Assembly (NCBI RefSeq): GCF_024734895.1
Contig: NZ_CP091430.1
Coordinates: forward strand, 5,040,501-5,104,500
Reading direction: 5' to 3'
Length of the DNA: 64,000 bases
From: Paenibacillus spongiae
GTDB taxonomy: Bacteria; Bacillota; Bacilli; Paenibacillales; Paenibacillaceae
Positions 1 through 7,784 of this stretch are shown here, piece by piece. The position numbers were made by a program, and so were the translations under genes. Below the pieces are notes generated by a model. The model saw nothing but the letters and a program-made list of their open reading frames with translations. It did no database searches and was not told the origin of the DNA. Each line of letters begins with the position of its first letter. Position 1 is the first letter of the stretch.

Positions 1-533
1 AATCAAATATGAACGTCTATGACTATTTGTCATCAACCGCACCTGCAGCCCCGACGGATCTGCTTGTGATCCCGCACTTTGCCGGCTCAGGCACGCCATT
101 TATGAATCCGGAAGATCGGGGCATGATTTACGGGCTGACGCTCGATACCGACGCCGGGCAGCTATACCGTTCACTGCTGGAGGGTGTGACATACGAGATG
201 CGGAATAACCTGGAATGTCTATCTGCGGCCGGTATTCCAATCGATATGCTGCGTGCGGTCGGCGGAGGCTCCAAATCCGATCTCTGGCTGCAGATTAAAG
301 CGGATATCATGAACCGACCTATCGAACGATTGAACATGAACGAAGCCGGCACGGTCGGCGCAATTATGCTTGCAGGCAAAGCGGCCGGCGTTTACCGCTC
401 CTTCGAAGAAGCCGCTGACGTTCTCGTCAAGCCGGACAGAACCTTCTACCCGGACCAGACGAATGTGGACATTTATTGCGAGCGGTATGAGAAATATAAG
501 AAGCTGCTCACATCGCTGGCTGCATTGCGGTGA
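1..533 (+). CDS. FGGY-family carbohydrate kinase, C-terminal part (partial, xylulokinase-like)
   Basis: This is the C-terminal ATPase lobe of an FGGY sugar kinase, which phosphorylates a pentose or related sugar with ATP. The reading frame is open to the left edge from base 3, so the gene begins outside the window; the ATG at base 9 is internal. Visible motifs are the GSGTPF stretch near the start, the adenosine-binding GGGSKSDLW segment and the closing GTVGAIMLAG helix, all in the order expected for xylulokinase-like proteins. About 176 residues are present out of roughly 500. It converges on the minus-strand gene ending at 699, with a hairpin between them. The substrate cannot be told from this fragment. 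Confidence 0.85.
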   Translation, partial: SNMNVYDYLSSTAPAAPTDLLVIPHFAGSGTPFMNPEDRGMIYGLTLDTDAGQLYRSLLEGVTYEMRNNLECLSAAGIPIDMLRAVGGGSKSDLWLQIKADIMNRPIERLNMNEAGTVGAIMLAGKAAGVYRSFEEAADVLVKPDRTFYPDQTNVDIYCERYEKYKKLLTSLAALR

Positions 534-573
534 TTATATGTTGTCGGATCAGGATAAATGGTTCTCTGAAGAA

Positions 574-609
574 AAGAACCTCACCGTTAACAATTGCGGC
601 GAGGTTCTT
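574..609 (-). terminator. Hairpin between convergent genes, terminator on the minus strand
   Basis: AAGAACCTC at 574-582 pairs with GAGGTTCTT at 601-609, and a partial CCG/CGG inner stem extends it. Read on the minus strand, the stem is followed by TTTTC, which suits the end of the gene at 699. It may also stop the kinase transcript. Confidence 0.6.
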
Positions 610-698
610 GCAGCATCGATCAATTCGCGTACTCACTTCAGTATCCGAGAATCGGTATTCATAGCAATCGACATGGTAGATAACGTTTGTTCAGGCTC

Positions 699-2642
699 CT
701 ACAACGTCTTCTGCGTGCGAAAAAATCGGACGGATAGCGGCTCCATCCAGATGCTGCGTACCGCTTCATCCGTAAAAAGATCGAACAATTGCAAATCGGT
801 ATGAAGCTTTACCTCCGTTCCATCCAGATTGCCGCTAATAATCCCGAGCAGTCCTTCGCCATCTTCGCCTTCGTAATAAATCGGTCCAACATTCGGACAA
901 TCCTCGATCCAAATCGGGAGAGACTCGCGCATAAGCCACTGCGCTACCTTGGCGACCATATACGCCCGGCATCGGTGAAGAAACTGAAAGGACGTAATCG
1001 GAACGGTGAACAACGCAACCCGGCCGCCAAGCTCATTCTCGAACAACACAACGCCCGGGGCCAATTCGTTCAGATGATCGTCCATTAGCATGGATATGGC
1101 TCTTGCATCAGGAGCGATATGAACATGAAGAGGAAGCTTCCCTTGTTTTTTGCTTTCTGACCAATTCGTCGTTTGCAAATTACCCGCGAATGGTCCGGTA
1201 AACTCATTCATTCCGAATTGCTCCACACTGAAACCGTCCACAAACCCGCTTGGCTTACAGCCCAAATACGGGCCGAATCCGCGGTTGTGCAAGTTTTCGA
1301 AGGCGAGTCCGTCGAGCATCAGTCCGCCGGCTAGCAGCTTCATTATTTCGGCTTCGTCATAGCATTGAACGGCATCGCCGAAGATGAGATTCCCCTTCCC
1401 TTGTTGAAACTGTACGGGAATGCCAAACTGCGGCAAATAGTTATCCGGATCCCGGTTTGGCATCACGTCTTCCAGCAATCCGCGCCGGCTCACTTGATGC
1501 AGGGCGGTATCCTTCCTCCACGGGAGGCCGAATCCGACCATCCTCTTCCCTTTTCTTGCCGCTTGGATCGTCTCCAGACGTTCCTTCTCTTCGATTAGAA
1601 GACGAAGAAAATCCGGTTCCTGCCCATAAGGGGTGGCCAAGTAATCATACAGATTAAGGGTAAAGCCTTCGGCCCCCGCCAACGCATGAAGCTCAAGCTG
1701 CAGCTTCGTGATGCGGATGCTCTTGGTGAACCGCGAATGCGGATAGTTCTCCACTTCACTCACGATCTGAATGTCTTCACCTACCGTGCTCATGCTCAAG
1801 GCCATAACCTGGTGAATGGTGAACAAATCGCCATGGATCGAATCGCTATAGCTGCAGCCTGCAGGGCGTGAGAGCGGTCTTCGGCTTCCGGCAAATTCCC
1901 GCAGCAGCACATCCATATCCCGCCCCTGCAAGGAATGCGCCGGTTCCCCGGAATTCATCAAACCGAGGCGTGTCAGAGGATTTACTTGCTCCACGGCCGC
2001 ACGCATTCGTCTTGCCGCCGCGAGCTGCCCTTCGAAATTGATCTGCATCCATGCTTCCTTGATCCGAATATGCTCCGGGGTTGTGCCGCTAACGGCATGC
2101 ATCAAGCTCTCTGCGGTCAATTCAGCCCCGCATCTCTCCGCGGTCCGGCGCACATGGATCGGACAGAAGCAGCCATACTGCACACCATGGTTCAAGCTTC
2201 TGAAGTCGTCGTCTATGAACAATTTATCCGGCCCGGCTGCGGCATACATGGCGCATACATCCGCTGCATAGGCCTGCCAATCCTCATCCAATAAACAATA
2301 TGTAGCATGCCGTTCACGCAAATCTTCACCAACGAATTTCTGATAAGGCAGTATATACTTCGCATCTACGTCACCATCCGAATGGCCAGCCAGCATAATG
2401 ATATTAATACTGAACACGATATTCGCCTCGCGGAGCGATTCCGCCATATGCCGGTAAATCGCAGCCATCGTGCGATGTCGATTCATTAGAAACGGAACCG
2501 GTATAATATGCGATGACAGCTCCTTGAGAATGACTTCTTCGATGTCCGCTTCCTCGCACAGCTTGATGATCTCTTGAAGCTGCCTCTCCCAGGTTTGCTC
2601 CAATATTACGGCTCTTAACATATAACTCATATGAACGATCAT
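699..2642 (-). CDS. Unrecognised TIM-barrel-like protein, possible glycoside-hydrolase relative
   Basis: A 647-residue protein without signal peptide or membrane segments. I do not recognise the family with certainty. The N-terminal half alternates beta and alpha segments, and strand ends such as LFIDDDF (about residue 140) resemble a TIM barrel of the beta-galactosidase or GH-A type. A middle stretch around FTLNLYDY and a later glutamine-amidotransferase-like region would fit the architecture of large glycosidase-related proteins. No catalytic acid pair can be assigned. The chosen ATG at 2642 has only a weak AAGGGCAG ribosome site; ATGs at 2630 and 2621 are alternatives. It sits between the kinase and a PhyH dioxygenase, consistent with sugar metabolism. 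The function is inferred only from fold impression and context. Confidence 0.5.
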   Translation of the reverse strand: MIVHMSYMLRAVILEQTWERQLQEIIKLCEEADIEEVILKELSSHIIPVPFLMNRHRTMAAIYRHMAESLREANIVFSINIIMLAGHSDGDVDAKYILPYQKFVGEDLRERHATYCLLDEDWQAYAADVCAMYAAAGPDKLFIDDDFRSLNHGVQYGCFCPIHVRRTAERCGAELTAESLMHAVSGTTPEHIRIKEAWMQINFEGQLAAARRMRAAVEQVNPLTRLGLMNSGEPAHSLQGRDMDVLLREFAGSRRPLSRPAGCSYSDSIHGDLFTIHQVMALSMSTVGEDIQIVSEVENYPHSRFTKSIRITKLQLELHALAGAEGFTLNLYDYLATPYGQEPDFLRLLIEEKERLETIQAARKGKRMVGFGLPWRKDTALHQVSRRGLLEDVMPNRDPDNYLPQFGIPVQFQQGKGNLIFGDAVQCYDEAEIMKLLAGGLMLDGLAFENLHNRGFGPYLGCKPSGFVDGFSVEQFGMNEFTGPFAGNLQTTNWSESKKQGKLPLHVHIAPDARAISMLMDDHLNELAPGVVLFENELGGRVALFTVPITSFQFLHRCRAYMVAKVAQWLMRESLPIWIEDCPNVGPIYYEGEDGEGLLGIISGNLDGTEVKLHTDLQLFDLFTDEAVRSIWMEPLSVRFFRTQKTL

Positions 2643-2692
2643 CTGCCCTTCTTCAATGGATCATGCATTCATTGCAGTACGCATACCTCGGG

Positions 2693-2740
2693 CTAAATAT
2701 CGAATCGATTGGCTCCGTTCCCAAGAACACCTATTTTCAT
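2693..2740 (-). CDS. 15-codon ORF with near-perfect ribosome site (leader peptide or truncated gene start)
   Basis: AGGAGGTGAAG directly precedes an ATG at 2740. The reading frame encodes MKIGVLGNGANRFDI and then stops with TAG. The peptide resembles the first strand of a Rossmann-fold oxidoreductase (MKIGVLGxG), so it may be the stump of a broken gene. Alternatively it is a leader peptide for the weakly initiated gene starting at 2642. The ribosome site is far stronger than that of the long gene below it. Confidence 0.4.
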   Translation of the reverse strand: MKIGVLGNGANRFDI

Positions 2741-2905
2741 CTTCACCTCCTGAATGAGTTCGTCTTGCCGAGCGGTCATATGCTCCAAGATTCGGTATCA
2801 TTAGACGCATATCCTGCCTAAGCGATGGAGATATTCAGATTATTCAGTATTTTCATAATGGACGGATAAAGGAAACGCAGATGATATGGCTTTGGCCCAT
2901 AAGAA

Positions 2906-2935
2906 AAGGACGATCCCGCAAGCGAGACCGTCCTT
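2906..2935 (-). terminator. Rho-independent terminator after the PhyH gene
   Basis: AAGGACG at 2906-2912 pairs with CGTCCTT at 2929-2935, and the inner CCCGC/GCGAG bases add partial pairing. On the minus strand the stem is followed by TTTTCTT. It lies 14 bases past the stop of the PhyH gene. Confidence 0.75.
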
Positions 2936-2948
2936 ATTTCCCCGTATC

Positions 2949-3899
2949 TTAACAGATCTTTTCCTTCTGCCATCGTACATTCTCGTCCCAGTCGGAGAGC
3001 ACAAGCGGAAGCTCTGTCCAGTAATACTGCAGCTTCTCATTGACCCAGCCCTCATATACTTCCTCCCAGGGCAGCGCCGCTTCGCCGCCATGGGCTTGGA
3101 GCGAGCCGCGGTCGATCGGCAGATGGACCGGCTGATAGCGGAAATCGCAGGATAGCCGGATCTGGTTGCCCTGCCGGTTCGGAAGGGCCTTGTGCACGGT
3201 ATGGCTGTGAAAAATAACAACGTCCCCCAGCTCATAATCGCCTTCCGCCCATTCCAGATCCATGTTGCACAATACCGACTCCAGCCCGCCTGCGCCGCCA
3301 TGATTCGTTACGCCCAGCACGCCGGATTTATAGCTTCCCTCCAGCATCGCCAATCCACCCAGCTCGCGAGGGCAGTCGCCCAGCGGAAACCAGGCGGTCC
3401 AGGTCGCGGGCGTCCCTTGGATATGGATAAAATCCTGATGGGAAGGGGTAGCCTTTAGCTCCCGGTGAGGCATTACAATTCGGGCAATATTCCGCGGATG
3501 AGGCAGAACCTCGCTGCCGAACAATATGCGGAAGGCCTGAAGCAGCGCGGGCTGGTGAGCCAGCTGATGGAATGCTTCGATCCGTTGGACCTGTTTATAT
3601 AATTCCCAAGGCACTCCGTAGCCCCGGAAGGATTCCAGTGGGAGTTTGTTTACCGCCTCATAGTCGCCTATGCCCTCTTCAATCGCATGCCGGCTGTCCA
3701 ATAAGCCCCATTGCCGCATAACGTCGAGCATTCGGTAACGCACCTGCCGTAATTCATCCTTGTCGAGCAGTCCCTTGAAGAACAGATAACCGTCCTTCTC
3801 CGCTCTTTCCCTCAAAACTTCCGGCTGCGCCAGCAAAGGCACCGCATCCTTGAATGTCCGGGTCGCAGCTTTCTTGTCGTTATCCGGTATCGCACTCAT
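2949..3899 (-). CDS. Phytanoyl-CoA dioxygenase (PhyH) family protein
   Basis: A 316-residue cytoplasmic non-haem iron, 2-oxoglutarate-dependent oxygenase of the PhyH fold. The metal triad is visible: H154 and D156 in PSHQDF and the distal H236 in TVHKALPN, with R248 in QIRLSCDF as the likely 2-oxoglutarate carboxylate ligand. In Paenibacillus such proteins are often found beside sugar catabolic genes, where their substrates are mostly unknown. The ATG at 3899 has GGAGG eight bases upstream. It lies 85 bases behind ppdK on the same strand, with a hairpin between, so partial co-transcription is possible. The substrate is not predictable here. Confidence 0.85.
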   Translation of the reverse strand: MSAIPDNDKKAATRTFKDAVPLLAQPEVLRERAEKDGYLFFKGLLDKDELRQVRYRMLDVMRQWGLLDSRHAIEEGIGDYEAVNKLPLESFRGYGVPWELYKQVQRIEAFHQLAHQPALLQAFRILFGSEVLPHPRNIARIVMPHRELKATPSHQDFIHIQGTPATWTAWFPLGDCPRELGGLAMLEGSYKSGVLGVTNHGGAGGLESVLCNMDLEWAEGDYELGDVVIFHSHTVHKALPNRQGNQIRLSCDFRYQPVHLPIDRGSLQAHGGEAALPWEEVYEGWVNEKLQYYWTELPLVLSDWDENVRWQKEKIC

Positions 3900-3910
3900 C
3901 GCTTAAGCCT

Positions 3911-3953
3911 CCTCTTCTTCTTACCTCCCATCATAGTAAAAAGAAGAGGGGTT
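3911..3953 (-). other. Hairpin between ppdK and PhyH whose 3' arm reaches the PhyH ribosome site
   Basis: On the minus strand CCTCTTCTT and AAGAAGAGG flank a loop of about 20 bases, and the 3' arm runs into the GGAGG that serves the PhyH start. It lacks a T-run, so it is a poor terminator. It could attenuate ppdK read-through or mask the ribosome site. Confidence 0.4.
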
Positions 3954-3984
3954 GGCTTTAGCTTTTTCCTTGAAATGTTGCACT

Positions 3985-6675
3985 CTACAGGACGGCTGCC
4001 GGCGTACGCTCTTCCGCAGCCTTAACCTCCAGCTGTGCCTGGGCGGCAGCGATTCTGGCAAGCGGTACACGGAATGGGGAGCAGCTGACATAGTTCAAGC
4101 CCGTGCGCTGACAGAACAGGATGGAAGCCTTGTCTCCGCCATGCTCGCCGCAAATCCCTGTCTTCAGAGACGGCTTTACCGTTCTTCCTCCTGCAACTGC
4201 CATCTCAATCAACTGTCCGACGCCGTCGGTGTCCAGCACCTGGAACGGATTCTGCGGGAGAAGCTTCTGATCGAGGTAGCGGGTCAGGAATTTGCCTTCC
4301 GCATCGTCCCTGCTGTATCCGAAGGTCATCTGCGTCAAATCGTTCGTACCGAAGGAGAAGAAGTCCGCATACTGTACAATTTGTTTGGCCGTAAGCGCAG
4401 CCCGCGGCACTTCAATCATCGTACCCACTTTATACGCAAGGACCTTGCTCTTCTCCGCGCCCAGAATCCGCTTTGCAATCTCTTCAATCCGCCCGCGAAT
4501 CAATTGCAATTCGGCGGCATGACCTACCAGAGGAACCATCAGCTCGGGACGAACGTCGATGCCTTCGGCCATGCACGTATCGGCCGCCAGGAAAATCGCT
4601 TCGATTTGCATATCATAAATTTCAGGGTATACGATACCCAGTCTGCAGCCACGCTGACCCAGCATCGGATTCGTCTCGTGAAGCAGCCGAACCTTGCGGA
4701 TCAGAACCTGCAGTTCTTTCTTCTTCGCAGGCGTCTCCGGATCCTCGCCGTTCAACTGGCTGAGCTGGCGCAGGAGCTCTTCGATGTTCGGCAGAAATTC
4801 ATGCAGCGGCGGATCCAATAGACGGATCGTCACCGGGAGTCCGTCCATGTTCCGGAAGATCCCCTCGAAGTCGGCTTGCTGCATTGGCAGCAGCTGTGTC
4901 AGAGCGCGGTTGCGTTCGCCGATATTGTCGGCCAATATCATCTGCTGCACGACTGGAAGTCTCTCCGGCGCGAAGAACATATGCTCCGTCCGGCAGAGGC
5001 CGATGCCTTCCGCTCCGAAGCGTCTGGCGGTTTCCGCATCCTTCGGATTATCCGCATTGGTGTAGACCTGAAGCGTCCGGATTTCATCCGCCCACTCCAG
5101 CATTTGCGTCAATTCCGGCGTCATCTCGGCTTCGCGCAGCGGAATACTTCCTTCTATAACACGGCCAGTGGTGCCATCCAGCGTAACCCAGTCGCCTTCC
5201 TTGAGCACATGGCCGGCGATCTGCATCGCTTTCTCCTTCTCCATAAATTGAATGCCTTCGCAGCCGCAGATACACGGCGTTCCCATGCCGCGCGCAACGA
5301 CGGCGGCATGGCTCGTCATCCCGCCTCTGCTTGTCAGGACGCCCTCCGAAGCGATCATGCCGTGAATATCTTCCGGTGTCGTTTCCTGCCGGGCCAGTAT
5401 GACCCGTTTGCCCATCCGGTTCCATTCCACGGCCGTATCGGCATCGAAGACGACCTGGCCGGTCGCGGCACCCGGAGAAGCCGGCAGACCGGTTGCGAGC
5501 ACCTGTGTAATTTTACTCTCGTCCATACCTCTGTGCAGAAGCTGATCCAGATGAGAAACTTCGATACGGCGCAGCGAATCCTCTTTGCTGATGCTTCCTT
5601 CCGAGACGAGATCGACGGCGATTTTCATTGCGGCTTGCGCATTGCGCTTGCCGCTGCGGGTTTGAAGAAGGTACAGCTTGCCGTTCTCCACCGTAAATTC
5701 GATATCCTGCATATCTTTATAATGGCGTTCAAGCTGCTTGGCAACGGAATACAAATGATTATATACAGCCGGCATTTCGTTCTCCAGCGCGGCGATCGGC
5801 ATCGGCGTTCTTACCCCGGCGACCACATCCTCGCCCTGCGCATTAACGAGATATTCGCCGAACAGAACGTTCTCGCCGTTAGACGGATTCCGCGAGAAAA
5901 TAACGCCAGTACCGCTATCATCTCCCATATTGCCGAATACCATGCTTTGGATGTTGACTGCCGTTCCTTGATGATCGGGAATTTGATGCACTTTACGGTA
6001 GATCTGGGCTCTCGGGTTGTGCCAGGAGCGGAATACAGCTTCTACGGCCAAGTAGAGCTGTTCATTGACATCCTGCGGAAACACCCGTCCGGTCTTCTGA
6101 AGGATGCAGGCTTTATAGGAAGCAATAAGACGCTGCCAGCCTTCGACGGTTATGGCTTGATCCAGCTCCGTCCCTTCCTGCTGCTTCAATTCATGCAGGA
6201 GACGTTCAAAGTGAAAGCCTTCTATATTGAGCACGACATTGCCGTACATCTGGATAAAGCGTCTGTAGCAGTCATAGGCAAATCGGGCATTATGCGTATG
6301 GTTGGCCAAGCCTTCGACCGTTGCATCATTCAATCCGAGATTCAAGACCGTATCCATCATGCCGGGCATGGAGGTTACCGAACCGGATCGCACCGAAACG
6401 AGCAGCGGATTGCACGAATCGCCGAAGACCTGCCCTTTCTCAAGCTCGAGCCGCTTTAAAGCTGCGGCGATTTGTCCGCGAAGCTCCTCGGTGGTCTGTC
6501 CGCCCTGCTCATAAAAATCCCGGCAGGCCTCGGTCGTTACCGTAAAGCCGGGCGGAACCGGAAGTCCGAGCCGGACCATCTCCGCCAGATTAGCCCCCTT
6601 GCCACCTAATAGATGAAGCATCTGAGCATGGCCTTCCTGAAAAGCAAATACTTGTTTATGCGGCACTCCTGACAT
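3985..6675 (-). CDS. ppdK: Pyruvate, phosphate dikinase
   Basis: PPDK interconverts ATP, phosphate and pyruvate with AMP, pyrophosphate and phosphoenolpyruvate, in the cytoplasm. The order of domains is complete: an N-terminal ATP-grasp region opening with GGKGANLAEM, the central swivelling phosphohistidine domain with GGMTSHAAVVARG (catalytic His), and the C-terminal PEP/pyruvate TIM barrel ending in GICGEHGGD, whose cysteine is the general acid. Length 896 aa matches the family. I place the start at the ATG at 6675, nine bases after GGAGG (6685-6689); the TTG at 6681 is only three bases away and too close. No PPDK regulatory protein or CBS-domain regulator is adjacent, unlike many Firmicutes. 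Three phased ATGCAC repeats lie upstream. Confidence 0.96.
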   Translation of the reverse strand: MSGVPHKQVFAFQEGHAQMLHLLGGKGANLAEMVRLGLPVPPGFTVTTEACRDFYEQGGQTTEELRGQIAAALKRLELEKGQVFGDSCNPLLVSVRSGSVTSMPGMMDTVLNLGLNDATVEGLANHTHNARFAYDCYRRFIQMYGNVVLNIEGFHFERLLHELKQQEGTELDQAITVEGWQRLIASYKACILQKTGRVFPQDVNEQLYLAVEAVFRSWHNPRAQIYRKVHQIPDHQGTAVNIQSMVFGNMGDDSGTGVIFSRNPSNGENVLFGEYLVNAQGEDVVAGVRTPMPIAALENEMPAVYNHLYSVAKQLERHYKDMQDIEFTVENGKLYLLQTRSGKRNAQAAMKIAVDLVSEGSISKEDSLRRIEVSHLDQLLHRGMDESKITQVLATGLPASPGAATGQVVFDADTAVEWNRMGKRVILARQETTPEDIHGMIASEGVLTSRGGMTSHAAVVARGMGTPCICGCEGIQFMEKEKAMQIAGHVLKEGDWVTLDGTTGRVIEGSIPLREAEMTPELTQMLEWADEIRTLQVYTNADNPKDAETARRFGAEGIGLCRTEHMFFAPERLPVVQQMILADNIGERNRALTQLLPMQQADFEGIFRNMDGLPVTIRLLDPPLHEFLPNIEELLRQLSQLNGEDPETPAKKKELQVLIRKVRLLHETNPMLGQRGCRLGIVYPEIYDMQIEAIFLAADTCMAEGIDVRPELMVPLVGHAAELQLIRGRIEEIAKRILGAEKSKVLAYKVGTMIEVPRAALTAKQIVQYADFFSFGTNDLTQMTFGYSRDDAEGKFLTRYLDQKLLPQNPFQVLDTDGVGQLIEMAVAGGRTVKPSLKTGICGEHGGDKASILFCQRTGLNYVSCSPFRVPLARIAAAQAQLEVKAAEERTPAAVL

Positions 6676-6907
6676 CCTCAATGTCCTCCTTTAGCAAGCT
6701 GTTGGCAGGGTTCGCTCTGACATACCCCATAAAATTTCTTGACACCGTTAGTAGGAATCGTACCGATCAGACAGCCGCAATATTTGCACAGTATCGCACC
6801 CAACTCCAGCTTCCGTTCCTTCCCGCTAATCACCATTTTATTGATATTCATCCCCTGTTTCCCTCCCCAACAACTTTAGTACAACATAAATATATCAAAA
6901 ACTTATT

Positions 6908-6984
6908 TAATGCACAATATATTTATTTATGATGCACTAAATATTTTTCAATCGCTAAGTTCACTCTTGATTATGCACCAATAT
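6908..6984. promoter_or_regulatory. Three phased ATGCAC repeats upstream of ppdK, candidate operators
   Basis: TAATGCACAATAT (6908-6920), TGATGCACTAAATAT (6930-6944) and TTATGCACCAATAT (6971-6984) share the core ATGCAC. Cores are 22 and 41 bases apart, close to two and four helical turns, so they face the same side. On the minus strand the first overlaps a possible promoter (TTGTGC, 17 bases, TATATT). The motif only loosely resembles a CcpN box. No cognate regulator is encoded nearby. Confidence 0.45.
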
Positions 6985-7013
6985 GATACTCATATTCGGA
7001 TAGTAAAATGAAA

Positions 7014-7036
7014 ATGACGACCCAATAGGCCGTCAT
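7014..7036. terminator. Weak hairpin in the ppdK upstream region
   Basis: AAATGAC near 7014 pairs with GTCATTT ending near 7036, with a mismatched inner stem. It has only a short T stretch on the plus strand. It separates the iron-import operon end from the ppdK control region. Confidence 0.4.
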
Positions 7037-7061
7037 TTGTACATCATTATGAACCGCGAAC

Positions 7062-7099
7062 AAATAAAAAAACTCCAAATCTGCCGCGCACAGATTTGG
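7062..7099 (-). terminator. Strong terminator of the iron-import operon
   Basis: ACTCCAAATCTG and CAGATTTGGAGT form a 12-bp perfect stem with a 7-base loop. On the minus strand a run of seven T follows. It lies just past the stop of the ATPase gene at 7110. Confidence 0.9.
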
Positions 7100-7109
7100 A
7101 GTCCGGCTA

Positions 7110-7784
7110 TCAAGAGGATTTTCGTTCCAGAGAAGTCTCATCATTCGCTTGCATATAGACTATGCGGTCGCAGATCGCATCCGCGTCTTCTTTGTCATGT
7201 GTCACAAGTATCGAGGTCATATTCGCGGCGCTTAGTATGTGCCGTAATTCGGACCGGATCTCGCCTCTCAAATTCGCATCCAGATTGCTGAACGGTTCAT
7301 CCATGAGCAGTAGAGCAGGCTCGGGCGCAAGCGCCCTTGCGAAGGCGACACGCTGCTGCTGCCCGCCGCTTAGCTCATGCGGGTAACGTTTGCCATAGTC
7401 CTGAAGCTTGACCAGCTCCAGCATCTCGTCCAAACGCGCTGCGCGGTCCTTCTTGGACAAACGGTGCAGGCCAAAGACTATATTCTGAGCAACGGTTAGA
7501 TGAGGGAACAATCCATAATCCTGAAATACCATGCCTATCCCTCGCGATTCAGGGTTAACGAACTTCTTCGCGTCCACCATCGTCGTACCGTTGATGACGA
7601 TTTTGCCCGAGGCCGGCTCTTCGAGCCCGGATATGAGCCGCAGCAGGGTGCTCTTTCCACAGCCGCTCTGTCCAAGCACGCCTACCGATTCCCCTTTATC
7701 CATCCGCAGCGAAAAATGGCGCAGCACCTTTCGGCTTCCTTTGTCATATTGAAAAGAAACGTCGGTCATTTCAAAAAAGGTCAT
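7110..7784 (-). CDS. Iron(III) ABC transporter, ATP-binding protein (FbpC-like)
   Basis: The ATPase drives ferric ion import at the inner face of the membrane. It has Walker A (GQSGCGKST), the Q-loop region, signature LSGGQQQR, Walker B LLLMDEP and the H-loop LVTHD. I place the start at the ATG at 7784, which overlaps the permease stop in an ATGA, giving 224 aa. A TTG at 7808 gives a longer N-terminus but has no better ribosome site. The C-terminal regulatory domain of about 100 residues found in full-length FbpC/PotA proteins is absent, as in many compact importers. It is the third gene of the operon after binding protein and permease. Confidence 0.9.
   Translation of the reverse strand: MTFFEMTDVSFQYDKGSRKVLRHFSLRMDKGESVGVLGQSGCGKSTLLRLISGLEEPASGKIVINGTTMVDAKKFVNPESRGIGMVFQDYGLFPHLTVAQNIVFGLHRLSKKDRAARLDEMLELVKLQDYGKRYPHELSGGQQQRVAFARALAPEPALLLMDEPFSNLDANLRGEIRSELRHILSAANMTSILVTHDKEDADAICDRIVYMQANDETSLERKSS

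Noticed and set aside
4876..6459. Long plus-strand ORF (527 codons) inside ppdK
   Set aside because: It is the antisense shadow of a highly conserved gene, has no ribosome site and encodes no recognisable domain.
6681..6932. 83-codon plus-strand ORF upstream of ppdK
   Set aside because: It overlaps the ppdK ribosome site and control region and has no ribosome site of its own.
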